A stretch of DNA of 64,000 bases from a bacterium (GTDB lineage Bacteria > Armatimonadota > Abditibacteriia > Abditibacteriales > Abditibacteriaceae). Below are positions 45,223 to 54,330 of the stretch, one piece after another. A program made the translations under genes and the position numbers. The DNA is taken from NCBI GenBank assembly GCA_004172935.1, contig SDZD01000028.1:20255-84254 (forward strand). Direction: 5' to 3'. Under the pieces are notes generated by a model that did not search any database, was not told where the DNA came from, and was given only the letters and a program-made list of their open reading frames with translations. Position 1 is the first letter of the stretch. The number at the start of each line of letters is the position of its first letter.

Positions 45223-47526
45223 ATGTCAGAATCCACAGATTCCACTTCCGACATCTCCGAATTAAAAGCACTTCCCGAAGCCGTTGAAACCGCCTTGGGA
45301 ACTGTGGGGGTGAACGGTGATCGCGTACTCCAACTCCAAACCGACCTCGACTCACGAGGTTATTACGGAGAACGCTACCTTGTTGCGACACCGCAAAAGC
45401 TAGTCATCGTAGAAAACAATGGCTCGGCCAAAATCGAGCGAGAACTTCCCCTACAAGACATTGCTTCGGTCGAATCGAAAGGATTGTCCGGTGCTTCCAC
45501 ACTCGAAATTCGCCTCAAAACGCAGCAAGGCGAAAAAGCCATCGAGATTTTGCGCGGCTCCGGCTCTAAAGCCCGCGAACTGTCGCATGTGGCCCGCCAG
45601 ATCGAGCACCTGCGCGACCACGGCACCCTGCCCGAAGAGCGCGACGACTCGAAGTGGAAGCGCCGCGAGTGCCCCAAATGCGGACGCGCCCTGCCCTGGG
45701 ATTCCGACGTTTGCTCCATGTGTGTCGACCGCTTGGGTGCGCTCAAACGGCTGTACTCCTACATGGCGCCCTACAAGTGGCTCGCAATCACTTCGATGGC
45801 GCTCAACATCGGCTCCGTTGCGCTCTCATTCGTTCCGCAACTCGCGACCAAAGCCCTGGTCGACCGCGTGTTCCCACCTGCGGTCCAAACAGGTTCAGGC
45901 GCAGCGGTGGCTGCTGCCGCCAGCGGAGAATCGCGTATTATCCTGGCTGAACTCATCGTCGCCATCGTCTTTGCTGCGTTTTTGACGGCCATTGCCGCCA
46001 TCATTCGTGGCCGCGTCGCTGCCCGATTGGGCGCCAGCGTGCTACACGACGTGCGTTCGCAGTTGTACACGCATCTGCAACGCCTCAGCGTGTCGTATTA
46101 CGATAAACGCGAAGTCGGCGCTGTCATGAGCCGCGTCCAAAACGATGTCGGCGCACTGCAAAACTTCCTGCTCGATACAGCCGAAAGCTCCATCATCTCG
46201 ACGCTCACCATTCTGTGCGTCATCACAATCCTGTTCTTCAACGCGCCTCTACTGGCAGTGTTGGTACTCATTCCCGTTCCCTTCGTGGTTATCGGAACGC
46301 AGCGCTACTGGCGCGGCCTGGTTAAGTTGTGGCGCCGCGTCTGGCACCAGAACTCCAGTTTGGGTGCGGGCTTGGCCGATGCTCTGGGCGGCGTGCGCGT
46401 AGTGCGCGCCTTTGGCGCCGAAGATCGTGAAGTCGACCGCTTCTCGACCCGTTCGGCCACCCTACGCGACGCGACGATGAACGTCGAATCGCGCGCGGCC
46501 TCCTTCTATCCCGTAATGGGCTTCGTGATGGGTCTGGGCTTTCCCATCGTCTGGTTCTTCGGCGGCAATATGGTGCTATCGCATCAGATGTCGTTCGGTA
46601 CGCTGATTTTGTTCATCGGCTTGCTGGGCCGTTTGTACGAACCCATCCAACAGCTTACCCGACAGGTCAACGCCATCACCCGTTCGATGACAGCCGCCGA
46701 GCGCGTCTTCGAAGTGTTGGATACCGACCCCGAAGTCAAACAGGCCCGCAACCCTGTCGAACTCAAAGAAGTGCGCGGCGAAGTCGACTTCGAGCAAGTC
46801 TCCTTCGGTTACGAAAAACACCGCCCCGTCCTGAGCAACGTCAACCTCCATGTCGAGCCAGGCGAAATGATCGGTCTGGTTGGTCATTCGGGCGCTGGCA
46901 AATCGACGCTCATCAACTTGTTGCTGCGCTTCTATGATGTCACCGATGGCTCCCTCAAAATCGACGGCATCGACATCCGTGACATCAAGCGCGACGATCT
47001 GCGCTCCCATGTTGGCGTCGTGTTGCAAGAATCCTATCTGTTCCACGGCTCCATCTACTCTAACATCGCCTACGCCCGCCCCGATGCCTCGCCCGCCGAT
47101 GTCATCGCCGCTGCCCGCGCCGCGCACGCCCACGACTTCATTGTTGGCTTCCCCGATGGCTACGACACCCTCGTCGGCGAACGTGGCACCCGCCTTTCCG
47201 GTGGCGAACGCCAGCGCATCGCCATCGCCCGCGCCATCCTGCACAACCCCAAAATCTTGATTTTGGATGAAGCAACGGCCAGTGTGGACACCCAAACCGA
47301 GCAGAGCATCCAAAACGCTCTCGGCAACCTCACCAAAGGCCGTACCACCTTCGCCATCGCCCACCGACTCAGCACGCTCCGCAACGCGGACCGTCTCGTC
47401 GTTGTCGATGCCGGAAAAATCGCAGAAATCGGCACTCACGACGAACTCATGGAACGTCGCGGCGTGTTCTACCGACTCGTACAAGCCCAACAAAGCATGA
47501 ACGAAATCGTTCACATCGCGGGCTAA
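45223..47526 (+). CDS. ABC exporter (fused permease/ATPase) with N-terminal PH-like domain and zinc ribbon
   Basis: 767 residues. Residues 1-140 form a soluble domain with YLVATPQKLVIVENN, resembling a PH-like fold. Then a zinc ribbon with C150-x2-C153 and C164-x2-C167, six membrane helices (about 185-490), and an ABC ATPase (Walker A GHSGAGKST near 555, signature LSGGERQRIAIARA, Walker B ILILDEAT). An ABC transporter with this N-terminus often pairs with a DUF1854 protein; one is encoded at 57149-57625. Substrate unknown. Confidence 0.88.
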   Translation: MSESTDSTSDISELKALPEAVETALGTVGVNGDRVLQLQTDLDSRGYYGERYLVATPQKLVIVENNGSAKIERELPLQDIASVESKGLSGASTLEIRLKTQQGEKAIEILRGSGSKARELSHVARQIEHLRDHGTLPEERDDSKWKRRECPKCGRALPWDSDVCSMCVDRLGALKRLYSYMAPYKWLAITSMALNIGSVALSFVPQLATKALVDRVFPPAVQTGSGAAVAAAASGESRIILAELIVAIVFAAFLTAIAAIIRGRVAARLGASVLHDVRSQLYTHLQRLSVSYYDKREVGAVMSRVQNDVGALQNFLLDTAESSIISTLTILCVITILFFNAPLLAVLVLIPVPFVVIGTQRYWRGLVKLWRRVWHQNSSLGAGLADALGGVRVVRAFGAEDREVDRFSTRSATLRDATMNVESRAASFYPVMGFVMGLGFPIVWFFGGNMVLSHQMSFGTLILFIGLLGRLYEPIQQLTRQVNAITRSMTAAERVFEVLDTDPEVKQARNPVELKEVRGEVDFEQVSFGYEKHRPVLSNVNLHVEPGEMIGLVGHSGAGKSTLINLLLRFYDVTDGSLKIDGIDIRDIKRDDLRSHVGVVLQESYLFHGSIYSNIAYARPDASPADVIAAARAAHAHDFIVGFPDGYDTLVGERGTRLSGGERQRIAIARAILHNPKILILDEATASVDTQTEQSIQNALGNLTKGRTTFAIAHRLSTLRNADRLVVVDAGKIAEIGTHDELMERRGVFYRLVQAQQSMNEIVHIAG

Positions 47527-47544
47527 TTCAACCGCATCAAAATC

Positions 47545-47576
47545 AAAGGGACGAACACCATGTTCGTCCCTTTTTC
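47545..47576 (+). terminator. Terminator of the ABC exporter
   Basis: AAAGGGACGAACA and TGTTCGTCCCTTT arms with a 3-nt loop, then TTTTT. Confidence 0.92.
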
Positions 47577-47663
47577 GTATCTGATGCCGTCACTAATTTG
47601 TTTGAGAATAGGCCCAAGCAAACGGGAACATTACTCCCCTGTAAATTGTCAAACCACGACAGC

Positions 47664-49877
47664 ATGAAGCCCATTCTCTTCGCCTTTCTCGGCGGCGCCC
47701 TGCTCGTCTCCAGCGCTAACGCTCAGTTCGGATTAGCCCAGACAACTCCTCGCCTTGGAGCGCCAGCCACGGAGCCTGTCCGCACCGTAACTTCAGCTCC
47801 ATTAACAGCGAACTTCGCGGCAACTGCCAATTCCTCTCTCCCTCTTCAAGATGTTGTCTTATATTCGAGTGGTGTTGGCTATTTTGGGCGAGCAGGTCAA
47901 GTAGATGGCAATGCCACTGTCGACTTGCTAGTGCGCGCTCCGCAAATCTCCGACATCCTCAAATCTCTGGTTCTGTTCGACACCAAAGGCAAAGTCGATC
48001 CCGTCACCTATTCCATTCAGGACTACGTTGCCGCCCGCCCCACTACAACCGACTTGAACATCGACCCGAACTCCTCGCCCGGCGCCATCCTGCGCTTGCT
48101 TCAGGGCGCTCAGGTTCGCATCGAGCGCCAGTCAGGCAACATCGAAGGTCGCGTCGTCTCGGTATCGACTCAACAAATCAAAGACGGCGAAACTCTCCGT
48201 AGCGTCGAATCGGCCACCATCTTAACCGCCACGGGCCTCACAACAATTCGCCTTGATGACGTGACTTCGTTCACCCCCCTCGACCGGGGGCTGGCCGAAA
48301 AATTCGCCGCCACCCTGGAAAAACGCGCCAACAACCTCACACGCGGTTTGGATAACGGCGTGCGTCCCATTACTCTGCATTTTCGCGGCAACGGACGCCG
48401 CGACGTGCGCGCAGGTTACTTGCTCGAATCACCCGTTTGGAAAACCAGTTATCGTCTGGTGTTAGCCCCCAAAGCCAAACCCTACTTGCAGGGATGGGCA
48501 GTCGTAGAAAACCCCGGCGACGAGGACTGGACGAACGTCAACCTCTCCCTCGTCTCAGGGCGCCCAATCTCCTTCATCCAAGACACAGCAACTCCCATTT
48601 ACGTAGTTCGCCCGATAGTCCCGCCTCAGGTCATCGGCTCCCCCAGCCCACAAACTTTCGGGCCGGGATATGGCAATCAAAGCGAAGCTAACCGCGTTTC
48701 TCAGACAGAAAACCGCATTGGTGGCATGGCAGGAGGTTTTGGTGGGATGGGTGGCCCATCCCTGACCGCTCCTACCCTAAGTAGCCGTGGCGGTCGAGGC
48801 AATGTCTTCTCCAATTCTGGCGCCCTCAATGCTCCCTTCGATGATGCCGCAGAAGCCGCAGTGCGAAACGAAGTTCAAAATCAAGTCGATTCGCAGGCAA
48901 CTGGCGCTCAGCAAGGCAACCTGTTCGTCTACGCAATCGACACCAAAGTCTCCATTCCGCGCGGTCAGGCAGCGCTAGTGCCCATCGTCAGCGAAGATGT
49001 CGATGGCGAGGCAATCGACATCATCCAAAGCCAGAATCAAGTGGGGGCGCTCACCGCCCAGAACGGCTTTCGTCTTCGCAATCGCGGCGACCTGAATTTG
49101 CAGGGTGGCCCGATTGCGGTTTATTCCGATGGAATTTACGGCGGCGATGCGCTCATCACCAACGTCTCGCCCGGCGAAGCCCGCCTCATCACCTACGCCG
49201 TCGACCTCGACTTAGTCTCGCGTCTGGAAAGCAGCGACGAAGACATGGAGGTCATCGCCATCCGCCCAACCCAGGGGGCCTTACAACTGACGAAAAAAGC
49301 CACGCGCGTTCAAAAATACATCCTTCGCAATAAAACTGCGACCGAGAAAGTCGTGGTCTTACAACAACCCAACGAATCGGAGTGGCAACTGGTGGACGAC
49401 AAACAGTTGTTCGAGAAGTCGAACGACGGCTTGCGCTTCCGTGTCGTAGTCCCGGCCAATAAAACAGTCAACTACGCCATCAACTGGCAGAAACCAGTGG
49501 TCGAAGTGGTGGCCCTGCGCGAACTGAACCCCGACCAGATCGGCTACTATGCGCAACTCACCAAAGTTACACCCGAACTCAAAGCCAAGCTACTCAACAT
49601 CATCTCGTTGAAGAAGAAGGCCAACGACATCGCCAGCCAGCGCGTAACTCAAGAAAAGGCCCTCAAAGACATCAGCGACGGTCAATCCCGCATCCGCCAA
49701 AATATGGCGGTGCTCGACCGCACCTCGCAACTCTACAAGTCCTACGAGACGAAGTTGCAAGAGCAGGAAACCCAGATCAACAAACTTGAGGCCGAAATAG
49801 TCCGCTTGCAAACCGCCGAAGCAGCAGCGCGCCAAGCCGTCGAAGATGCTATCGCCGCCCTCGGCGCTGCTCAGTAA
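47664..49877 (+). CDS. Secreted DUF4139-like protein
   Basis: 737 residues from ATG 47664 (signal peptide, cleavage after ANA). The N-terminal region with VVLYSSGVGYFGRAG and the central GYLLESPVWKTSYRLVL and WAVVENPGDEDW-type segments fit DUF4139. A Gly/Asn-rich loop (residues about 340-420) interrupts it. The last 110 residues are a coiled coil (SQRVTQEKALKDISDGQSRI onward). Function unknown; location is extracytoplasmic. Confidence 0.75.
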   Translation: MKPILFAFLGGALLVSSANAQFGLAQTTPRLGAPATEPVRTVTSAPLTANFAATANSSLPLQDVVLYSSGVGYFGRAGQVDGNATVDLLVRAPQISDILKSLVLFDTKGKVDPVTYSIQDYVAARPTTTDLNIDPNSSPGAILRLLQGAQVRIERQSGNIEGRVVSVSTQQIKDGETLRSVESATILTATGLTTIRLDDVTSFTPLDRGLAEKFAATLEKRANNLTRGLDNGVRPITLHFRGNGRRDVRAGYLLESPVWKTSYRLVLAPKAKPYLQGWAVVENPGDEDWTNVNLSLVSGRPISFIQDTATPIYVVRPIVPPQVIGSPSPQTFGPGYGNQSEANRVSQTENRIGGMAGGFGGMGGPSLTAPTLSSRGGRGNVFSNSGALNAPFDDAAEAAVRNEVQNQVDSQATGAQQGNLFVYAIDTKVSIPRGQAALVPIVSEDVDGEAIDIIQSQNQVGALTAQNGFRLRNRGDLNLQGGPIAVYSDGIYGGDALITNVSPGEARLITYAVDLDLVSRLESSDEDMEVIAIRPTQGALQLTKKATRVQKYILRNKTATEKVVVLQQPNESEWQLVDDKQLFEKSNDGLRFRVVVPANKTVNYAINWQKPVVEVVALRELNPDQIGYYAQLTKVTPELKAKLLNIISLKKKANDIASQRVTQEKALKDISDGQSRIRQNMAVLDRTSQLYKSYETKLQEQETQINKLEAEIVRLQTAEAAARQAVEDAIAALGAAQ

Positions 49878-49922
49878 TATCGTGACTGTAGCCGTTTCTA
49901 ACTCTCACTACCTCTAGCAACT

Positions 49923-49961
49923 AAAAAGCCCGCCACCCAATTTGGATGGCGGGCTTTTTGT
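49923..49961. terminator. Bidirectional terminator
   Basis: AAAAAGCCCGCCA pairs with TGGCGGGCTTTTT around an inner CCCAATTTGG hairpin, between convergent genes. Confidence 0.92.
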
Positions 49962-49970
49962 ATCTGAACC

Positions 49971-50975
49971 TCAATTCGGCCAGTAGAAAAACGTCTGCTG
50001 CTTGCCGCTTTCATCGGCGCAGTAAGGCGAAAAGCCCATCGCCCGACTCTGCGCGTAAACCTTCTTCTGAAGTGCTGTGCTCGAAGCGCGCCCAACGTAA
50101 TCTTCCGTCCCAATCCAAAACGCCTGTCCGCCGGGAAGAAGATTCATCGCTTTCCACGCCTTCAATTCGGTTTGCGCCTGAGCGTCAGCAACAGGGGCGA
50201 ACACCTCTTCATGCGAGATGCCATCCAGAAGCGTCGGAAACGCCACGCCGCCCGTCTTACCGAGCCGTGTTACATCGCTCGTCGCGTTCTGCATAACAAT
50301 CAACGCCCGTGGATATTTGCGGCGCAATTTAGCGATCAAATCGAGTCCTCCCTGACGACAAGCTGCGCTGCATGGCCCGTTCTTGTCCTTCGGCCCATGC
50401 TCGACTAATTCCATGTTATCGAGGAAGAAACCATCCACTCCCTGTGCCACCAAACGCGGCGCCACATAGTTCACGATCAAGTTCTGATAATCGGCGTTGC
50501 TCAAATCCATCCACGTTTCGTCGGGATAACCATCGTAAAGTCCTAGCCACGCCTTGCGATTATTTTTTGCCGCCACATAAGGCGCGGGCGCTTTCGACCA
50601 GTACGAGCGGAAGCTCTCGCACGACCCGATGTTCAAATATGAAATAACCCGGTTTTGCCCGTTGTTCTTCAACTGCTGAATCTGCGCGGTCGTAAAATTG
50701 CCGCCATCAGGGTCAGCATCAATGTTGATGATGCGAAAGGCACTAGCAGCCTTCTTCAAATCGCCCACCTTATCCGATGGCCCATAGCACGAGGCCCAGG
50801 GCGCTCCTACAGGAAAACCACGCCCCGGCGTACTTGCCGCCGCCGTAACAGTGGCCTCATCCCCTGTCTCCACTGCACTCGCCGAAGGCACAGCCAATCC
50901 AGCGTTTCCGCCCCCACATCCTGCCAGCAAAGCGCCGACTCCCAACACCAAAAGGTTTCTATTAAATAGTTTCAT
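49971..50975 (-). CDS. GH114-like lipoprotein (TIM-barrel glycosidase)
   Basis: 334 residues with lipobox LLAGC (Cys20). The mature domain has RVISYLNIGSCESFRSYW, TWMDLSNADYQNLIVNYV and VDGFFLDNME, which match the GH114 / Fungal-type endo-alpha-1,4-polygalactosaminidase group; acidic residues in INIDAD and FLDNME are likely catalytic. It would act on galactosaminogalactan-like or other amino-sugar polymers at the cell surface. Confidence 0.8.
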   Translation of the reverse strand: MKLFNRNLLVLGVGALLAGCGGGNAGLAVPSASAVETGDEATVTAAASTPGRGFPVGAPWASCYGPSDKVGDLKKAASAFRIINIDADPDGGNFTTAQIQQLKNNGQNRVISYLNIGSCESFRSYWSKAPAPYVAAKNNRKAWLGLYDGYPDETWMDLSNADYQNLIVNYVAPRLVAQGVDGFFLDNMELVEHGPKDKNGPCSAACRQGGLDLIAKLRRKYPRALIVMQNATSDVTRLGKTGGVAFPTLLDGISHEEVFAPVADAQAQTELKAWKAMNLLPGGQAFWIGTEDYVGRASSTALQKKVYAQSRAMGFSPYCADESGKQQTFFYWPN

Positions 50976-51083
50976 ATTCGCGCACAGGTCGTTTCCAACG
51001 AGTCACTCATTGTATGTGCCATATCTGCGTTGCCCTTACAATAATCGCCCAAATTTCCTCCGCCCGTCACACTGGGAGACGCC

Positions 51084-52625
51084 ATGAAACGAGCATTGCT
51101 ATCTGTTTCCAATAAAAATTCTCTCGCGCCCTTTGCGGCAGCGTTATTCGAACTGGGGTTTGAAATCCTATCTACGGGCGGCACAGCCCGCGCCCTACGC
51201 GAAGCGGGCCTCGCTGTCACCGACGTTTCGGATGTCACCGGCTTCCCCGAAATGATGGATGGTCGTGTCAAAACCCTGCACCCAGCCATTCACGGCGGCT
51301 TGCTGGCCTTGCGCGATAATCCCGAACACGTTGAGGCGATTGCTTCGCAAAACATCGCGCCCATCGACCTCGTCTGCGTCAACCTGTACCCATTCGAGAA
51401 CACCGTCGCCCGTCCCGATGTCACCCTCGAAGAAGCCATCGAAAACATCGACATCGGCGGCCCCTCTATGGTGCGCAGCGCGGCCAAGAACTACCAGTCG
51501 GTCACAATCGTCGTCGACCCCGCCGACTACAACAAGGTGCTGGAAGAAATGCGCGCTGGCGGCGACACCACGCCCGAAACCCGCAAATTGCTCGCGGTCA
51601 AAGCCTTCGCCCACACCTCGGCCTACGACGGCGCCATCACCACCTACCTGAGCGGCCAGAAACTGCCCGATTCGCTCCGCCTCAGCTTCGAGAAAGAAGC
51701 CGACTTGCGTTACGGCGAAAACCCGCATCAGGGTGCAGCCTTCTACGCCGACTCCAATGCCCCACAAGGCTCACTGGCGCGTGCCATCCAGCTTTCTGGC
51801 ATCGGTCTGTCTTTCGTCAACCTCTTCGACCTCGACGGCGCCTGGAATTTGGTCTGTGAGTTCGACGCTCCCGCCGCCTGTATCGTCAAGCACGCCAACC
51901 CCTGTGGTTGCGCTGTCGCCGAAACCCTCAGCGAAGCCTTCAGCAAAGCCCGCGACGCCGACCCCGTCAGCCGTTTTGGTGGCATCATCGCTTGCAACCG
52001 CATCGTCGATGTCGCGACCGCCAACGAAATCATTGTCAAAGGCAGCCTCTACCACGCCATTATCGCTCCCGGCTACGAAAGCGAAGCTCTCGAACTACTC
52101 AAGAATCGCAGCGGCTGGGGCGCCGACTTGCGCATTCTGGACGCCGGAACCGTCCTCGCCAAAGCTCCTGCTCTCGACTGGAAGCGCGTTTCGGGTGGCT
52201 TGCTCGTTCAAGACCTTGATCGTCACGAGTTGGAGAATTCCGACTTGAAGACAGTCACCGAAGCCGCCCCCACTGCCGAGCAAATCGAAGATTTGAAGTT
52301 CGCCTGGAAGTGCGTCAAGCACCTAAAATCGAACGCCATCGCCATCGCCAAAAATGGTTCGCTGATTGGCGCCGGAGCCGGTCAAATGAACCGCGTCACC
52401 AGCGTAAAGCTCGCCATCGAGCAAGCAGGCGCACAGGCTTATGGCGCAGTGTTGGCCTCTGACGCCTTCTTCCCATTCGATGACGGCCCCAAGTTGGCTC
52501 TCGATGCGGGTGTAACTGCCTTCATCCAACCCGGCGGCTCCAACCGCGACGCCGATTCCGTCAAAGCCTGCGACGAACGTGGCGCCGCGATGGTCTTCAC
52601 AGGCGTCCGCCACTTCAAACACTAA
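51084..52625 (+). CDS. purH: Bifunctional AICAR transformylase / IMP cyclohydrolase
   Basis: 513 residues, start with a GGGAG 5 bases upstream. N-terminal MGS-like cyclohydrolase (LLSVSNKNSLAPFAAAL, STGGTARAL, GGPSMVRSAAKN) and C-terminal AICAR transformylase (RYGENPHQGAAFYAD, KHANPCG, GAGQMNR, IQPGGSNRD). It catalyses the last two steps of IMP synthesis. Standard length. No other pur genes nearby. Confidence 0.97.
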   Translation: MKRALLSVSNKNSLAPFAAALFELGFEILSTGGTARALREAGLAVTDVSDVTGFPEMMDGRVKTLHPAIHGGLLALRDNPEHVEAIASQNIAPIDLVCVNLYPFENTVARPDVTLEEAIENIDIGGPSMVRSAAKNYQSVTIVVDPADYNKVLEEMRAGGDTTPETRKLLAVKAFAHTSAYDGAITTYLSGQKLPDSLRLSFEKEADLRYGENPHQGAAFYADSNAPQGSLARAIQLSGIGLSFVNLFDLDGAWNLVCEFDAPAACIVKHANPCGCAVAETLSEAFSKARDADPVSRFGGIIACNRIVDVATANEIIVKGSLYHAIIAPGYESEALELLKNRSGWGADLRILDAGTVLAKAPALDWKRVSGGLLVQDLDRHELENSDLKTVTEAAPTAEQIEDLKFAWKCVKHLKSNAIAIAKNGSLIGAGAGQMNRVTSVKLAIEQAGAQAYGAVLASDAFFPFDDGPKLALDAGVTAFIQPGGSNRDADSVKACDERGAAMVFTGVRHFKH

Positions 52626-52772
52626 GTAGCTGTTCTTGACGCACTGATAAAAGCGCGTTATTCTTGAATTCTTCATGTCGCGTTCGATGTTTATGTCGTT
52701 TATGGGCCAATTTATTGGTCGAGACGGCACTCATCGAAAAACAGAGGCATAAACCTTTTCCAGTGTTTTTCC

Positions 52773-52806
52773 AACCCGCCGTCGAGCATTCGACGGCGGG
52801 TTTTTC
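52773..52806 (+). terminator. Terminator between purH and tRNA-Phe
   Basis: AACCCGCCGTCGA pairs with TCGACGGCGGGTT around a 4-nt loop, then TTTTCG. Confidence 0.92.
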
Positions 52807-52811
52807 GTTTT

Positions 52812-52884
52812 GGGTCGGTGGTGATTGTGGTTAACACGGCGCGCTGAAAACGCGCACAAGATGGTTCGATTCCATCCCGGCCCA
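52812..52884 (+). tRNA. tRNA-Phe (GAA)
   Basis: A complete 73-nt cloverleaf: 7-bp acceptor (GGGTCGG/CCGGCCC, one G-U), D-arm with GG in the loop, anticodon stem GCGCG/CGCGC with loop CTGAAAA (GAA), T-arm GATGG-TTCGATT-CCATC, discriminator A. CCA is not encoded. Confidence 0.9.
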
Positions 52885-52892
52885 CTTTTTTA

Positions 52893-52961
52893 CGCGGTGC
52901 GTTTTGGCAAACAAACTGGTTTCATAAGCCAGTCAAAGGGGTTCGATTCCCCTCGCCGCGA
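52893..52961 (+). tRNA. tRNA with anticodon CAT (Met, or Ile2), D-arm reduced
   Basis: A 69-nt cloverleaf: acceptor CGCGGTG/CGCCGCG, anticodon stem CTGGT/GCCAG with loop TTCATAA (CAT), T-arm AGGGG-TTCGATT-CCCCT. The D-arm is GTTT-TGGC-AAAC with only four loop bases, which is unusually short, so the gene may be atypical or decaying. C1 pairs with G72; the three G-C pairs of an initiator are incomplete. CCA is not encoded. Initiator, elongator and lysidine-modified Ile2 cannot be told apart safely. Confidence 0.75.
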
Positions 52962-53027
52962 TTCCCTAGTCCCCCTCGCCGCGATTCCCTAGTCCCCCTC
53001 GCCGCGATTCCCTAGTCCCCCTCGCCT
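52929..53027. repeat. Tandem 23-bp repeat copying the 3' end of the CAT tRNA
   Basis: A 23-base unit containing CCCCTCGCCGCGATTCC (3' T-stem, acceptor strand and 10 downstream bases of the tRNA) is repeated; the CCCCTCGCC part occurs four times and GCGATTCCCTAGTC three times. It looks like local slippage or duplication anchored on a tRNA end. Confidence 0.9.
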
Positions 53028-53159
53028 ATACGAGTTCGGTTAATTTCGCGGGGACATGGCCTGCTATATCCAAGAGAAGCTCGCCTGCATCCCAACGAAC
53101 TCTCAGAGTCTCCCTTGCAGTTCAAAATCGCTCGCTTCCAATTATTGTAAAATCGGCTC

Positions 53160-53984
53160 ATGCTGCCTTTCAAGCGATTAAATGTAACGCAAGTCCCTAA
53201 CTGGCATTTTTGCGAGATCGGCTGGCATTGGTCGCCTCCGCCCCTACCTAATTTTGTTCTATGGTTCGTGCAAGGCGGACGCGGCGAACTACTCCTTGAG
53301 CGCGAGAGTTTCATTCTCTCAGGCGGCACTTGCTTCATTTTCGAGCCGCAATCCCAACCAATAGCATCCCACAACCCACTCTACCCGCTCCGAATCTTTT
53401 CCTGCCACTTCACGCTCGAAAAATGGGATGACAGCCCACTCTGGTTCAATGGAGAATCTGTTTGTGACAATTCGCTTTTTGTATTATCGGCTCAAAAAAC
53501 ACAAAACTTCTCACAACGTGGCGACGATGTAGGACGCGAAATGGCGCGCCGAGGCATCGAGCAGCTGGTGTTGGGGTTATGGGATTCGGCGCACCAGCCG
53601 CTGCCCTCCGAGCAAGAAAGCGAACTCGACGAATTGGCCGAAGCCATACGCCGCGAACCAGCCAGAGCGTGGAATCTGGATGATATGTCCTACTCCCTCC
53701 ATCTGTCTCGCGCCCATTTCGTGCGCTGTTTTCGTGCTCGCTTTTCTTGCTCACCGATGGTTTTTGTCGCACAAATCCGACTCGAACGCGCCCAAAGATT
53801 GTTGCTCGAAAGCAATCTAACTCTCGATTCCATCGCCCATGCCGTCGGCTATAGCGATGCCCCGTTTTTGTCCAAGAACTTCAAAACCGCATTTGGCGAG
53901 TCACCGGGAGCGTGGCGAAAGCGCGAAAAAATTTCCAAAAAAAATTCTCATTTTGTCATTGACAAGACGAACAAAAGCCTGTAG
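53160..53984 (+). CDS. AraC-family transcriptional regulator
   Basis: 274 residues. N-terminal cupin-like sensing domain (residues 15-110), linker, and a C-terminal double HTH (WNLDDMSYSLHLSRAHFVRCFRARF, then LTLDSIAHAVGYSDAPFLSKNFKTAFGESPGAWRK) that is canonical for AraC. It sits between the tRNAs and the Y RNA-like cluster and reads toward it. The stop codon touches the first structured RNA unit. The target is unknown; GH genes or the Ro locus are both possible. Confidence 0.9.
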   Translation: MLPFKRLNVTQVPNWHFCEIGWHWSPPPLPNFVLWFVQGGRGELLLERESFILSGGTCFIFEPQSQPIASHNPLYPLRIFSCHFTLEKWDDSPLWFNGESVCDNSLFVLSAQKTQNFSQRGDDVGREMARRGIEQLVLGLWDSAHQPLPSEQESELDELAEAIRREPARAWNLDDMSYSLHLSRAHFVRCFRARFSCSPMVFVAQIRLERAQRLLLESNLTLDSIAHAVGYSDAPFLSKNFKTAFGESPGAWRKREKISKKNSHFVIDKTNKSL

Positions 53985-54058
53985 ATTTTGCTCCTTGTCG
54001 TTAGATGGTTTCATCGAACGGCAAGTGGGCCGAAGTCAAACTGGGTTTTCGCTGCTAA
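53985..54058 (+). ncRNA. Y RNA-like unit 1 (Ro-binding module without clear tRNA body)
   Basis: Begins at the araC stop. A long hairpin, GCTCCTTGTCGTT (53990-54002) with AACGGCAAG-T-GGGC (54017-54030) and inner GATG-GTTT-CATC, runs directly into CGAAGTC, as in the other units (GGGC then CGNAG). No D-arm or T-arm is visible. It may be a degenerate or distinct Y RNA, or a leader/terminator structure of araC. Confidence 0.4.
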
Positions 54059-54158
54059 CGATCCTCCCCAGAAGACACCTTCTCGCCTACATCTCGTCTC
54101 CTACCTTTCGAGGTTGACCGCATGAAATACGAAAATTTAAACGCAAGAGCGTCGCGGC

Positions 54159-54299
54159 AATCTCAACATCTCAGTTGGAATCAACCGCGAGGTTGAACTT
54201 ACCAACAACTCAATAACTCATTCCCTGCTCACGGGCCGAAGCTCACGGTTATCAACTTCAAATTGAACACTCCGTAAGCGCCCCTTGCCCGTTGAGATT
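54159..54299 (+). ncRNA. Y RNA-like unit 2
   Basis: Closed by a 9-bp helix AATCTCAAC (54159-54167) / GTTGAGATT (54291-54299). Contains a 6-bp hairpin with a GCGA loop (TCAACC/GGTTGA, 54181-54196), a short Ro-like module (CCC TGCTCAC GGG CCGAAG, 54223-54241), TTATC (54249-54253) and then a TCAA-CTTCAAA-TTGA hairpin. The last loop equals the anticodon loop of selenocysteine tRNA (UCA), but the body is not a normal tRNA-Sec. Confidence 0.5.
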
Positions 54300-54330
54300 C
54301 GATCTACCTTTCCACTCACAATTTGTTTTT

